Shown piece by piece: positions 9,501-17,940 of a DNA stretch of 64,000 nucleotides. Position numbers and translations under genes: made by a program. The DNA comes from an uncultured Flavobacteriaceae bacterium (lineage in GTDB: Bacteria > Bacteroidota > Bacteroidia > Flavobacteriales > Flavobacteriaceae), in assembly GCA_937929935.1 (NCBI GenBank), contig CALFUL010000018.1, forward strand, positions 1 through 64,000. The letters run 5' to 3'. The notes below the pieces were generated by a model. The model was not told the DNA's origin, did no database searches, and saw only the letters and a list, made by a program, of their open reading frames with translations. Numbering within the stretch: the stretch's first letter is position 1; the number at the start of each line of letters is the position of its first letter.

Positions 9501-12037
9501 AAACCGCTCCCCTGCCTATTACCAATAGTGATGCCTTAGGCGGACCTAATTATCTAGATATTGATGCTGATGATGATGGCATACCTGATAATGTTGAAGC
9601 GCAAACTACCGCTGGGTATATTCCACCAAGTGGAACAGCTGCAGCAATGACTGATGCAAATTTAAATGGGGTTGATGATGCCTATGAAATAGGTGGAGCT
9701 ATCGGATTGAATCCTGTAAATACAGATAGCGGCTTAACCAATTCAGACGCGATACCAGATTATATTGATGATGATTCTGATGGTGATGGCACTCCTGACC
9801 TTCAAGAAAATGGTAGTTCAAATATCTTTTTAGGTGTTGATTCAGATAATGATGGTCTTGATGATGCTTTTGATGATAATGATGACAGTGCTATAGCTGG
9901 CTCTACGGTTAACGATGGTATCAATCCTCCAAATGCCGCTAACCTTGGTGATGAAGATAATGATTTAGGCGCTGGTGGAGATGTTGACTACCGAGACGAA
10001 GCTCCACTTGATTCAGATGGTGATGGTGTTACAGATGACCAAGAAATAGCTGATGGTACAGACCCTAATGACCCTTGTGAATTCATGGCTGCAAGTATAA
10101 CCGTTGCACAAACTGGCACATACCTTGCCGCTGATTGTGATGGCGATGGTGTTACTAATGGTGATGAAATTGACCCTGATGGGGATGGCACTCCTGGTGG
10201 AACTGGACCAAACGGACCAGCAACTGATCCTAACAACCCATGTGATTTCAATTCAGGTGATGAAACAGTTGCCGTAGGCGGTGCTTACCTTGCTGCTGAT
10301 TGTGATGGTGATGGTGTTACTAATGGTGATGAAATTGATCCTGATGGTGATGGCACCCCAGGTGGAACTGGACCAAACGGACCAGCAACTAACCCACAAG
10401 ATCCTTGTAATTTCAATATTGGCGATGAAACAGTTGCCGTTAGTGGCGCATATTTAGACGCTGATTGTGATGGTGATGGCGTTACTAACGGAGACGAAAT
10501 TGATCCTGATGGTGATGGTACCCCTGGCGGTACTGGGCCAAACGGACCAGCAACTAACCCTAATGATCCATGTGATTTCAATGTAGGTGATGAAACAGTT
10601 GCTCTAAGTGGCGTATTTCTTGCCGCTGATTGTGATGGCGATGGTGTTACTAATGGTGATGAAATTGATCCTGACGGTGATGGTACTCCTGGTGGAACCG
10701 GACCAAACGGACCAGCAACTAACCCTCAAGACCCATGTGATTTCAATGTAGGTGATGAGACTGTAGCCCAAACTGGCGCATATCTTGCAGCTGATTGTGA
10801 TAGTGATGGTCTTACCAATGAGGAAGAAATAACAGGTGTAGATGATCCTGCAACAACAGCAGATCCTACCGGAAACATTACTGACCCATTAGACCCTGAT
10901 ACTGATGGTGATGGAAATAATGATGGTACAGATCCAAATTCAACGGTACCAACTGCAACTGATGATTCGAGTAGTGGAGTTCCTGAAGTACCAGTGGTAA
11001 TTGATATTCTTGGTAATGATGATTACTTAGATAATCTAGATGCTGCTAACTTAGGTACTACAACAATTACCGATACCGGTAATGGTACTGCTATTGGTGT
11101 CGTTAGTATTGACGCTGATACTGGTGAGTTAACCTACACTCCAGATATTTCTGAAACAGGCACTAGTGTAACTGTAATTTATGAAGTTTGTAATGATGAA
11201 AGTGGTACAGCAGTATGTACCATGGCGACAGTTACTATAGATGTTGGCATTTTAGATAGTGATGGCGATGGTGTTACTGATGATCAAGAAATAGCTGATG
11301 GTACAGATCCTAATAATCCATGTGATTTTATGATTGCTAGTATTACTGAAACACAAACTGGTGCATATTTAGACGCTGATTGTGATGGCGATGGTGTAAC
11401 TAACGGTCAAGAAATTGCTGATGGTACTAACCCAGAAGATCCATGTGACTTTAATGTAGCAAACGTAACGCTAGCGCAAACAGGAGATTACTTGATTTCA
11501 GATTGTGATGGTGACGGTGTTACTAACGGCGATGAAATTGCTGATAATACTGACCCTGCAGATCCTTGTAATTTTAATACAGCGAGTATAACCTTAGAAC
11601 AAGGTGGTGATTGGGCTGTTGCAGATTGTGACGGTGATACAATTTCAAATGATATTGAAGTAAATACTGATAACACCGATCCTTTTGATCCGTGTAGTTC
11701 AATTGATGGAGTACCACCAGCTAGTGCCGACTGTAATGTAGATGTAGAGATTATTACTGATTTAGTTGGTCCTGGCATTAACAATGGTGCTTTTGAAATC
11801 GCTAACATTGAAGAGTACCCGAACAATACTGTTCGTATATATAACAGATGGGGGGTTCTTGTTTTTGAAACCCAGGGCTATGACAATTCAACGAATGCCT
11901 TTACAGGTATTTCAAATGGTCGTGCAACAATTAATGAAAATAATGAACTACCTGTTGGTGTTTACTTCTATATAGTTGAATATGTAAAAGATGGCAATAC
12001 GGAAGTTATAGACGGATACCTTTATGTTAATAGATAA
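6557..12037 (+). CDS. Large T9SS-exported surface protein with thrombospondin type 3 repeats and type B C-terminal domain
   Basis: 1826 residues. A hydrophobic signal peptide ending LICQFTWSQ lies at about residues 40-59, and an in-frame ATG at 6653 (MKKKK...) gives a more usual signal-peptide length than the ATG at 6557, so 6653 may be the true start. The body alternates Asp-rich calcium-binding TSP3 cassettes (DTDNDGITDDVDLDDDNDG, three closely similar copies) with three globular inserts at roughly 148-335, 445-615 and 732-915. Then come four 55-residue repeats (1193-1412), a cadherin/Ig-like stretch (about 1462-1563) and further TSP3 units. The end (VRIYNRWGVLVFETQ ... GVYFYIVEYV ... GYLYVNR) is a gliding-motility type B sorting domain. 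The protein probably works at the cell surface as an adhesin. The following porP/sprF-like and ompA-like genes form its usual module. Confidence 0.88.
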   Translation: MKNLLKFFELKLSIFKRLLSNHGTLNHSNSILMKKKKSPINWACFVFFALLICQFTWSQNPVDSWTISTSAATDQVTYTVGGDTYEYGQGDNIEITSATYNEAIITTTGLLPPSDTDNDGITDDVDLDDDNDGILDQNECFFGEVPVTVPDGVESFDFPLGYWSGQYYEGHLGIDGSTFQNSNQDSDGQNNPNPPIFRGEAYFGFNTNTFNLSQSYTQTQSNTSAATIPSSYVGTNWEPANTDPRYQTIFRRTADSNGTLTYGGVGFTVDDILEVFINGTRQTFTSSCCGATSTPSTPQSISIVSGDQIEIRYTNLGWVGGFNFNFTLNYPCGYNLDSDGDMTPDGLDTDSDNDGCPDAIEAAGTFTSTDLTANDNLADAPADVDVNGVPNVGSQATTAAVTDATDSSACPPAGMVDTDNDGITDDVDLDDDNDGILDSVECPLNYIDINASVLGVGGSAFNDISVTNVDISDVFGLPANSGAIIISANGMNSDNGNRLVVGVDAGPITEVSSFMITGTAIARLRSQLEHGRTLENNQFDGIESLDGISYVQTTPLNANYTENNAPPVYRVENTGGAANTSSFIWESTSGGVTGFTMFTTDNGTNSVIRVRLALEPDTDGDTIPNHLDLDSDNDGCPDAIEAAGIFTTADLTTDDNLANIPADVDATGVPTITGSPQATTAAVTDDTDATACAPAGMVDSDNDGITDDVDLDDDNDGIPDLEEGVSCISSINLNSPGNPINTNFAAGPTSPVTLNGLDNGTFNFSAAVSGTANWDGGVQIQNNPAIGDFLFGQPQDTDDASSANVVTYTFDFPTPVKNFSFVTGGLNNNDQVTITAFNGGTPVTITPTNFSGLDNGVFVVGNTVQGTVFDNSFDPLINIFSTFIPGTIDQLVITAGKADGVDTQVTIGLYAFGYCVADPTADFDGDGIPNQLDLDSDNDGIPDVIEAGGTDANNDGEVDYPTVGDPMTMVDTNMNGLDDALETAPLPITNSDALGGPNYLDIDADDDGIPDNVEAQTTAGYIPPSGTAAAMTDANLNGVDDAYEIGGAIGLNPVNTDSGLTNSDAIPDYIDDDSDGDGTPDLQENGSSNIFLGVDSDNDGLDDAFDDNDDSAIAGSTVNDGINPPNAANLGDEDNDLGAGGDVDYRDEAPLDSDGDGVTDDQEIADGTDPNDPCEFMAASITVAQTGTYLAADCDGDGVTNGDEIDPDGDGTPGGTGPNGPATDPNNPCDFNSGDETVAVGGAYLAADCDGDGVTNGDEIDPDGDGTPGGTGPNGPATNPQDPCNFNIGDETVAVSGAYLDADCDGDGVTNGDEIDPDGDGTPGGTGPNGPATNPNDPCDFNVGDETVALSGVFLAADCDGDGVTNGDEIDPDGDGTPGGTGPNGPATNPQDPCDFNVGDETVAQTGAYLAADCDSDGLTNEEEITGVDDPATTADPTGNITDPLDPDTDGDGNNDGTDPNSTVPTATDDSSSGVPEVPVVIDILGNDDYLDNLDAANLGTTTITDTGNGTAIGVVSIDADTGELTYTPDISETGTSVTVIYEVCNDESGTAVCTMATVTIDVGILDSDGDGVTDDQEIADGTDPNNPCDFMIASITETQTGAYLDADCDGDGVTNGQEIADGTNPEDPCDFNVANVTLAQTGDYLISDCDGDGVTNGDEIADNTDPADPCNFNTASITLEQGGDWAVADCDGDTISNDIEVNTDNTDPFDPCSSIDGVPPASADCNVDVEIITDLVGPGINNGAFEIANIEEYPNNTVRIYNRWGVLVFETQGYDNSTNAFTGISNGRATINENNELPVGVYFYIVEYVKDGNTEVIDGYLYVNR
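10133..10792 (+). repeat. Four in-frame 165-bp tandem repeats in the TSP3 adhesin gene
   Basis: Units begin at 10133, 10298, 10463 and 10628 and each encodes 55 residues starting DCDGDGVTNGDEIDPDGDG and continuing through a PGGTGPNGPAT linker, a conserved Cys (NPCDFN or DPCNFN) and GDETVA. The copies differ mainly at synonymous positions and at a few residues of the linker. A diverged fifth start (DCDSDGLTNEEEI) follows at 10793. The arrangement can expand or contract by recombination without breaking the frame. Confidence 0.93.
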
Positions 12038-12068
12038 TAAAACCAAAAGTTTAGATAAAAATAAAATC

Positions 12069-13001
12069 ATGAGAAAATTAGCAATTACAGTATGTGTGAT
12101 ATTGAGCTCAATTGGTGGCTTAATGGCACAGCAAGATGCGCAATACACACAGTACATGTACAACACCATTGCAGTTAACCCTGCTTATGCAGGATCAAGA
12201 GGCGTTTTTAGCGTTCAAGGCTTGCATAGATCTCAATGGGTTGGTCTTGACGGTGCGCCAAGAACCCAAACTTTAAATTTTCATACGCCAGTCTCAGAGA
12301 GACTGGGCGTAGGATTGTCTATTGTCAATGATGATATTGGTAATGGTACAAGTCAAGAAACTTTATTTGATGGTGTAATTTCATATTCCATTCCAACTTC
12401 AAATACAGGTAAACTATCTTTTGGTTTGAAGGCTGGTGGTCATCTATTAAATCTAGATTTCAGTCAGTTACAAAACTATGGTGGCGAAAACACCTTAGGC
12501 AGTAGCGCTGGCGATATAGATAGAAAGTTTTCGCCCAATTTTGGTGCTGGTGTATATTACCATACTAATAAATACTATGTAGGGTTGTCAGTACCAAATT
12601 TCTTAACAACTGAGCATTTTGAAGATTCTTCAACTAGTTTAGCTGAAGAAAGAATGAATCTTTATTTAATAACGGGTTATGTTTTTGAATTGAACCCTGA
12701 TTTAAAGTTCAAGCCAGCTGTTTTAGTAAAGGCAGTTACTGGTGCACCATTACAAGTTGACCTTTCTGCTAACTTCATGTTTAATGATAAATTAACTTTA
12801 GGAGCAGCCTATAGATGGGATGCTGCTTTAAGTGCCCTTATTGGATTTCAACTTTCTGACCAGTTCATGTTAGGAGTCGCCTATGATAGAGAAATTACTG
12901 AATTAGGAAATACCTCTTTTAATGATGGTTCATTCGAAATCATGCTTAGGTATGAATTGAAAACAAGATATAAAAACGTAATTACGCCTAGATTCTTTTA
13001 A
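12069..13001 (+). CDS. PorP/SprF family type IX secretion system membrane protein
   Basis: 310 residues from the ATG at 12069, chosen because it places a clean signal peptide (MRKLAITVCVILSSIGGLMAQ) at the N-terminus; an upstream in-frame ATG at 12024 overlaps the adhesin gene and would add an unlikely charged leader. The mature start QQDAQYTQYMYNTIAVNPAYAGSRG is the hallmark of the PorP/SprF family, outer-membrane beta-barrel proteins. SprF of Flavobacterium johnsoniae is needed for SprB secretion or surface attachment, and these genes typically sit directly after the gene for a type B substrate, as here. I infer that it is the dedicated partner of the TSP3 protein encoded at 6557-12037. The spacing to the next gene is 10 bases. 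Confidence 0.93.
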   Translation: MRKLAITVCVILSSIGGLMAQQDAQYTQYMYNTIAVNPAYAGSRGVFSVQGLHRSQWVGLDGAPRTQTLNFHTPVSERLGVGLSIVNDDIGNGTSQETLFDGVISYSIPTSNTGKLSFGLKAGGHLLNLDFSQLQNYGGENTLGSSAGDIDRKFSPNFGAGVYYHTNKYYVGLSVPNFLTTEHFEDSSTSLAEERMNLYLITGYVFELNPDLKFKPAVLVKAVTGAPLQVDLSANFMFNDKLTLGAAYRWDAALSALIGFQLSDQFMLGVAYDREITELGNTSFNDGSFEIMLRYELKTRYKNVITPRFF

Positions 13002-13011
13002 ACTATAAAAA

Positions 13012-14955
13012 ATGAAAAATAAATTAAGAACTTTTTTAGCAGCAACAATAGTACTAAGTACTCTTGCCTTTGCACAAGATAAAAACAGTGAAAAAGCAAA
13101 AAAAGACTTTGATCAATACGCGTATTCCAAAGCCATTGAAAAATATGAAACTTTGGTAGAAAAAGGGTATACTGAAGAGCAGATCTATAAAAATCTAGGA
13201 GATGCTAACTACGCAAATGCGAATTATAAAGAGGCCGCAGATTGGTATGGTAAACTTTTTAGTCTTGAAACAGCTAACGTTGATACTGATTATATGTATC
13301 GTTATGCACAAACTTTAAAAAGTACTAAAGATTATAAAGCAGCTGATCAATGGCTCGCAAAGTTTAGAGCGTCAAATTCAGCAGATGTCAGAGCTATTAA
13401 AGCTGCTGATAATCTTGATTATCTAAATGAAATTGAAGAGAATTCAGGTAGATATGACATTAAAAATTTAGCAATAAACTCTGCAGCTTCTGATTTTGCC
13501 CCTTCTATGAATGGCGAAAAATTAGTTTTTGCTACAGCACGTGACAGTGGTAAAGTTGCGCGAAGAATTCATGATTGGACCAATCAACCTTTTTTGAATT
13601 TATACAGTGCAAACCCAGATGAGACTGATTTTTCTGCAGTAAACAAATTAGATCAAAACGCTAATAAGAAAACACACGAATCTTCAGCTGTATTTACTAA
13701 AGATGGTAAGACCGTTTACTTTACAAGAAATAATTCACAAAACGGAAATTTCTCAAGAGACGATAAGGGCGTCAGCCGATTAAAAATTTATCGTGCTAAA
13801 GTGAATGAAGATAACTGGTCTGATATTATTGAACTACCCTTCAATGGTGATGACTATTCATGTGCGCATCCGGCCTTGAGCCCTGATGAAAGTAAATTAT
13901 ACTTTGCTTCTGACATGCCAGGCACTGTAGGTGAATCAGATATTTTTAGCGCAAATATAAATAGTGATGGTAGTATAGGGGCACCTGTAAATAGTGGTAA
14001 TGTAATTAATACTGAAGCTCGTGAAACTTTTCCTTTTATTAGTTCAGATAACATACTTTACTTCGCTTCTGACGGACATCCTGGATTAGGTGGTCTCGAT
14101 GTTTTTGCGACAAGTATAGAAGATATGGGTAACCTTAATATTCTCAATATAGGTAAACCTATTAATACTGAGCAAGATGATTTTTCTTATATCGTTGATA
14201 AAGAAACAAACAAGGGTTACTTTGCTTCAAACCGTGAAGGTGGTAAAGGTAGTGATGATATTTATTCATTTACTGAAAATGAACCGCTTGATTTCAACTG
14301 CTATAGCTTAGTAGCTGGTAGAGTTATTGATGAAGAAACTAAAGAACCTATTGGCATGGCTAAAGTTTCAATTTTTGATGCAGCAGATAAATTAATTTCT
14401 AGCATAGATACGGCAGCTGATGGTTCATACGAAATGAGTATTGAATGTACAGAAGGTAACTTTAACGTAGTTGCCATGAAACAAGATTATCTTAAAAACA
14501 ACAAAAATTTCACGGTAGTTAAATCAAAAGATACTGGTGACGTAATTGTGTCTTTAGAAAAAGAGTTAAAAAAAGCACCAGTCGGGACCGACCTAGCAAA
14601 GTTTTTGAATATTGAACCCGTTTATTTTGATTACGACAAATGGTTTATTCGACCAGATGCTAAAATAAGTATGGAGAAAATATTAACTTATTTTAAAGAA
14701 TACCCAAACACAAAAATACAGATTGGTTCTCACACAGACTCAAGGGCCTCAAAAGCATACAACATTCGTCTTTCAGATAAGCGAGCCAATGCTACTATGG
14801 AATATCTTGTTCAAAAAGGAGTTGCAGCTGAAAATCTAAAAGCACTTGGTTTTGGAGAAACAATGCTGACCAATGAATGTTTTAATAATGTGAAATGTGA
14901 TGATCAAAAACATCAAGAAAACAGAAGGTCAGAATTTATTATCTTAGAACAATAA
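13012..14955 (+). CDS. OmpA family protein with TPR, PD40-type propeller and carboxypeptidase-regulatory-like domains
   Basis: 647 residues with signal peptide MKNKLRTFLAATIVLSTLAFAQ. Domains in order: TPR-like helical repeats (about 25-145, YSKAIEKYETLVEKGY...), a beta-propeller of PD40/WD40-like blades (about 160-425, repeated LYFASD motifs), a carboxypeptidase-regulatory/CNA-B-like domain (about 430-520, VAGRVIDEETKEPIGMAKVSIFD), and a C-terminal OmpA peptidoglycan-binding domain (about 535-647, IQIGSHTDSRASKAYNIRLSDKRA). Proteins of this layout accompany PorP/SprF homologues in Flavobacteriaceae and probably anchor the outer-membrane complex to peptidoglycan. It is the last gene of the module and is followed by a strong terminator. 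Confidence 0.9.
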   Translation: MKNKLRTFLAATIVLSTLAFAQDKNSEKAKKDFDQYAYSKAIEKYETLVEKGYTEEQIYKNLGDANYANANYKEAADWYGKLFSLETANVDTDYMYRYAQTLKSTKDYKAADQWLAKFRASNSADVRAIKAADNLDYLNEIEENSGRYDIKNLAINSAASDFAPSMNGEKLVFATARDSGKVARRIHDWTNQPFLNLYSANPDETDFSAVNKLDQNANKKTHESSAVFTKDGKTVYFTRNNSQNGNFSRDDKGVSRLKIYRAKVNEDNWSDIIELPFNGDDYSCAHPALSPDESKLYFASDMPGTVGESDIFSANINSDGSIGAPVNSGNVINTEARETFPFISSDNILYFASDGHPGLGGLDVFATSIEDMGNLNILNIGKPINTEQDDFSYIVDKETNKGYFASNREGGKGSDDIYSFTENEPLDFNCYSLVAGRVIDEETKEPIGMAKVSIFDAADKLISSIDTAADGSYEMSIECTEGNFNVVAMKQDYLKNNKNFTVVKSKDTGDVIVSLEKELKKAPVGTDLAKFLNIEPVYFDYDKWFIRPDAKISMEKILTYFKEYPNTKIQIGSHTDSRASKAYNIRLSDKRANATMEYLVQKGVAAENLKALGFGETMLTNECFNNVKCDDQKHQENRRSEFIILEQ

Positions 14956-14976
14956 TAAACCATTTAAAATAGTTTA

Positions 14977-15013
14977 AAAAGACTGTCTAAAAATAATTTA
15001 GACAGTCTTTTTT
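14977..15013 (+). terminator. Rho-independent terminator after the gliding module
   Basis: Perfect 15-bp stem (14977-14991 paired with 14997-15011, core AGACTGTC/GACAGTCT), a 5-base loop and a run of T. It lies 21 bases after the ompA-like stop codon. Confidence 0.92.
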
Positions 15014-15238
15014 AGTTTCAATATCTACCTTTTTTCATTTCTTAAATTTAAGAATTGTACCCTTTTTAAGATATCACTTTTTAGCATACTATCTAAATTA
15101 ACATACAAGCCAAGGGCAATTTTAAAAACTTAATGCACCAATAACTACAAACTGTTATTGTATTTTAAATCTTTACTCTTAAGGGTGTTATATCTTAACA
15201 AAGTACCTTAATTTTGCATTCTAATTAGAATACTAATA

Positions 15239-16270
15239 ATGTCTGGGTACTTTCAAAAAACAGCTAAAATTTCATTGATTCTAGTGTATCTGGTTATTTT
15301 AGCCGGGGCTATTGTTCGCATGACAGGTAGCGGTATGGGTTGCCCAGATTGGCCCAAGTGTTTTGGGTATTATATTCCTCCTACCGAACAGGGGCAATTA
15401 GAATGGAAAGAGAAAAAAACCTATGATGCAGGGCAAATCATTATTAATAATGATGCACTATTAGTTGCCAAAAAAAACTTTACAACAAGTACCACGTTCA
15501 CAAATGAGAATTGGGAGCCTTACACCAAGCATAAGTACGCCACCTTTAACCCATGGCATACTTGGATTGAATATATTAACAGACTTGTAACCGTCTTATT
15601 AGGCATACCAGTAATCATCATGATGGTGTTATCATTCTTTCTCTATTCGAAAGACAAATGGCTGACCTACGGCTCAATTGCCGCGTTTATAGCCATCGGC
15701 ATTGAAGCTGTTTTAGGCAAGATTGTTGTTGACACCAATTTAAAAACAGGCATGATTACCATACATATGGTCATTGCCTTTTTGATAGCAGCTATATTCT
15801 TATTTTTAGTGTATCGTGCAAAAGAAGACAAAAAGAATAATTCTTTTGACGCCCTTACCCATAAACTCATTCTATTTTCTGTATTACTAACTTTAGTTCA
15901 GGTTATTTTTGGTACTCAGGTTAGAGAATTTGTTGATGGTCAAATAGACCAAGTTGGTTACGTCAATGAGTTATGGCTAGCGCATCCGAATACACTATTT
16001 TATGTACACCGTTCATTTTCAATTGGCGTGGTGGCCCTTAATATTTATATTGCCTATCGTATATACAAACTCGAACTTGGGTATTCAAAAATTAGATGGG
16101 TTCTGTTGCTCATCCTTTTAGAAGTTATTTCAGGTTTGGCGATGTACTATTTTGAATTTCCATTCTCAAGTCAACCCATACACCTTGTTTTAGCAGCGCT
16201 ATTGTTTGGAGTTCAATTTTACCTATTTTTAGAGACTATAAATTCAAAAAGTAGACGCAAAACTTTGTAA
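15239..16270 (+). CDS. Heme A synthase (COX15/CtaA family)
   Basis: 343 residues with about eight hydrophobic membrane segments. The first helix is followed by RMTGSGMGCPDWPKCFGYYIPP (residues 27-48), the COX15/CtaA signature with its cysteine pair (35 and 41). Histidines in HTWIEYINRL and HRSFS are suitable heme ligands. The enzyme oxidises heme O to heme A for cytochrome aa3 oxidases in the inner membrane. It is a monocistronic-looking gene with its own upstream region, where TAATTTTG (15209-15216) fits the Bacteroidota -7 element, but no good -33 element sits at the expected spacing. Confidence 0.9.
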   Translation: MSGYFQKTAKISLILVYLVILAGAIVRMTGSGMGCPDWPKCFGYYIPPTEQGQLEWKEKKTYDAGQIIINNDALLVAKKNFTTSTTFTNENWEPYTKHKYATFNPWHTWIEYINRLVTVLLGIPVIIMMVLSFFLYSKDKWLTYGSIAAFIAIGIEAVLGKIVVDTNLKTGMITIHMVIAFLIAAIFLFLVYRAKEDKKNNSFDALTHKLILFSVLLTLVQVIFGTQVREFVDGQIDQVGYVNELWLAHPNTLFYVHRSFSIGVVALNIYIAYRIYKLELGYSKIRWVLLLILLEVISGLAMYYFEFPFSSQPIHLVLAALLFGVQFYLFLETINSKSRRKTL

Positions 16271-16296
16271 CTTTACCACCCCACAAATAGTTAATA

Positions 16297-16794
16297 ATGG
16301 TTTACAAAATACGTATCATATTAGATGCCAAAGAAGATATCTTCAGAGATATTGAAATAGATGCTAGTGATTCTTTAGAAGCATTTCACAACGCAATAAC
16401 CCAATCTTTTGGCTTTTTAGGCAACGAAATGGCTTCTTTCTACACCTGTGACCAGGAATGGAATCAAGATGAAGAGATTGCTTTGTTTGACATGAGTGAA
16501 AACGGTTCAGACATACGCTTAATGAATGAATCATTTTTAGAGGATGTACTCACTTTAAAAAACCCAAAATTGATTTATGTTTATGATTTCATGAATATGT
16601 GGACGTTTTTTATTGAGCTCGCTGACATGATTGAAAATGAACCAGGGGTCTCCTACCCTAACCTATTGTTCAGCTTTGGTGAACTTCCGGAAACACCACC
16701 AGAAAAGAATTTCAAAGCAGAACCAGTTGATGGATATGATGAAGATTCTTTAGGAAATTATGACAATCTTGATTTTGATGAAAACTGGAATTAA
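16297..16794 (+). CDS. pRiA4b ORF-3-like (IS1096 TnpR-like) domain protein
   Basis: 165 residues, acidic. It matches the general pattern of the plasmid pRiA4b ORF-3-like family: an N-terminal beta strand with charged residues (YKIRIILDAKEDIFRDIEI), a helix DSLEAFHNAITQSFGF, then MASFYTCDQEWNQDEEI, and YVYDFMNMWTFFIELADM where the family has a YDFGDxWxHxIxL motif. The His of that motif is replaced here by Phe. Databases often call such proteins IS1096 passenger TnpR family, but nothing here suggests transposition: there are no inverted repeats or transposase. The function is unknown. It lies 26 bases after the heme A synthase gene. Confidence 0.7.
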   Translation: MVYKIRIILDAKEDIFRDIEIDASDSLEAFHNAITQSFGFLGNEMASFYTCDQEWNQDEEIALFDMSENGSDIRLMNESFLEDVLTLKNPKLIYVYDFMNMWTFFIELADMIENEPGVSYPNLLFSFGELPETPPEKNFKAEPVDGYDEDSLGNYDNLDFDENWN

Positions 16795-16881
16795 TTAAAC
16801 TATTGCGCATTTCATCATCCATAGAAAAAAAACAAGAATAGATTTCTTCATTAGAAGAAATTAAAACAAAAATATCTTTTA

Positions 16882-17940
16882 ATGATCAACCTATTTTCTA
16901 CCCAAATTGAAACTATTTCTTTACACCGCGTTGGCAATAAAAATAAAGGAGAAGGTGCCTTTTTATCACAAGAACCTTTTACCTTAAATGATGAAACCTC
17001 AGCATTATTAAAAGAATATTTTTTCAAACCTTTTCGTGAAAAAGAAGAAAACTATTTCAAATTGTCACATGAGGTTGATTTAGAATTCAATGAATTATAT
17101 AAAATAGCTTCTGAAATTTTTGCGGATCCTTCAAGCTGTCATTCAAATTCTAAAAAAATAGCCACCCATTTATTTGAGCAATCAAAACATCCGCATATAA
17201 AAAGTGGAGAAGTGTATATAGCACACCTAAGTGGCATTGTACTCGACAATCAAAAAGTAGAAGCCTTGGGCGTTTTTAAAAGTGAAATAAAACATGATTT
17301 TCTACAGTTTGAAGAAAAAGGTGCAAACTTAAATATCAATGTCGAACAAGGTATTAACGTTAATAAACTAGATAAAGGTTGTCTCATTTTTAATATCAAC
17401 AAAGAGGAAGGTTTCAAAGTTTTATCTATTGATAGTAACCGCTATGATGCGAAATACTGGTTAGAAGATTTTCTTGAGGTTAACCCTTTGGCTGATGAAA
17501 ATTTTTACACCAAAAACTATTTGAAATTTTGTCAAAATTTTGCAAAAGATGTAGTACTTCCGGCTGAAGATAAACAACAAGAAGTGCTTTTTATGAATAG
17601 AGCTGTTAATCATTTTGCTAAAAATGATGCGTTTGAAGAAAGTCAATTCTTAACTGATGTTATGGAGAATCCGGAGTTAATTCCTGAATTCAAACATTAC
17701 AAAGTTGAAAAAGGACCAAAATACAGTATCGAAGACGTTTCAAATTTTGATATCGCTAACAAGGCAGTTTCAGATGCGCGAAAAAAGATTAAAAATGTAA
17801 TCAATCTTGATACTAACATTCAAATTAAGATGGATTTCATTAACCCTGAATCTGCTGAAAAATTTGTTGAAAAAGGCTGGGATGAAGAACGTCAAATGTA
17901 CTATTACTTGGTGTATTTCAATAAAGAAGAAAAAAGTTAA
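16882..17940 (+). CDS. Nucleoid-associated protein, NdpA/YejK family
   Basis: 352 residues. The N-terminal region (INLFSTQIETISLHRVGNKNKGEG) and the middle segment GEVYIAHLSGIVLDNQKVEALGVFKSE match the 37-kD nucleoid-associated family, whose E. coli member YejK/NdpA binds the nucleoid. C-terminal features include NRAVNHFAKNDAF and a basic KVEKGPKYSI stretch. No signal peptide or membrane segment is present. Its stop codon overlaps the stop of the convergent gene at 17937-19022 within the sequence GTTAAC. A role in nucleoid organisation is inferred from the family only. Confidence 0.85.
   Translation: MINLFSTQIETISLHRVGNKNKGEGAFLSQEPFTLNDETSALLKEYFFKPFREKEENYFKLSHEVDLEFNELYKIASEIFADPSSCHSNSKKIATHLFEQSKHPHIKSGEVYIAHLSGIVLDNQKVEALGVFKSEIKHDFLQFEEKGANLNINVEQGINVNKLDKGCLIFNINKEEGFKVLSIDSNRYDAKYWLEDFLEVNPLADENFYTKNYLKFCQNFAKDVVLPAEDKQQEVLFMNRAVNHFAKNDAFEESQFLTDVMENPELIPEFKHYKVEKGPKYSIEDVSNFDIANKAVSDARKKIKNVINLDTNIQIKMDFINPESAEKFVEKGWDEERQMYYYLVYFNKEEKS

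Noticed and set aside
7555..10581. Minus-strand open frames inside the TSP3 adhesin gene (for example 7555-7824, 9988-10251, 10285-10581)
   Set aside because: They mirror the Asp/Gly-rich repeats of the plus-strand gene, repeat the same peptide and have no family resemblance.
10133..10792. Evenly spaced repeats that might be mistaken for a CRISPR array
   Set aside because: The period is 165 bases, the units are coding and in frame, and there are no short repeats with unique spacers or cas genes.
16297..16794. Mobile-element origin suggested by the IS1096/TnpR-like family name
   Set aside because: There are no inverted repeats, transposase or target duplications around it; the name is a database legacy.
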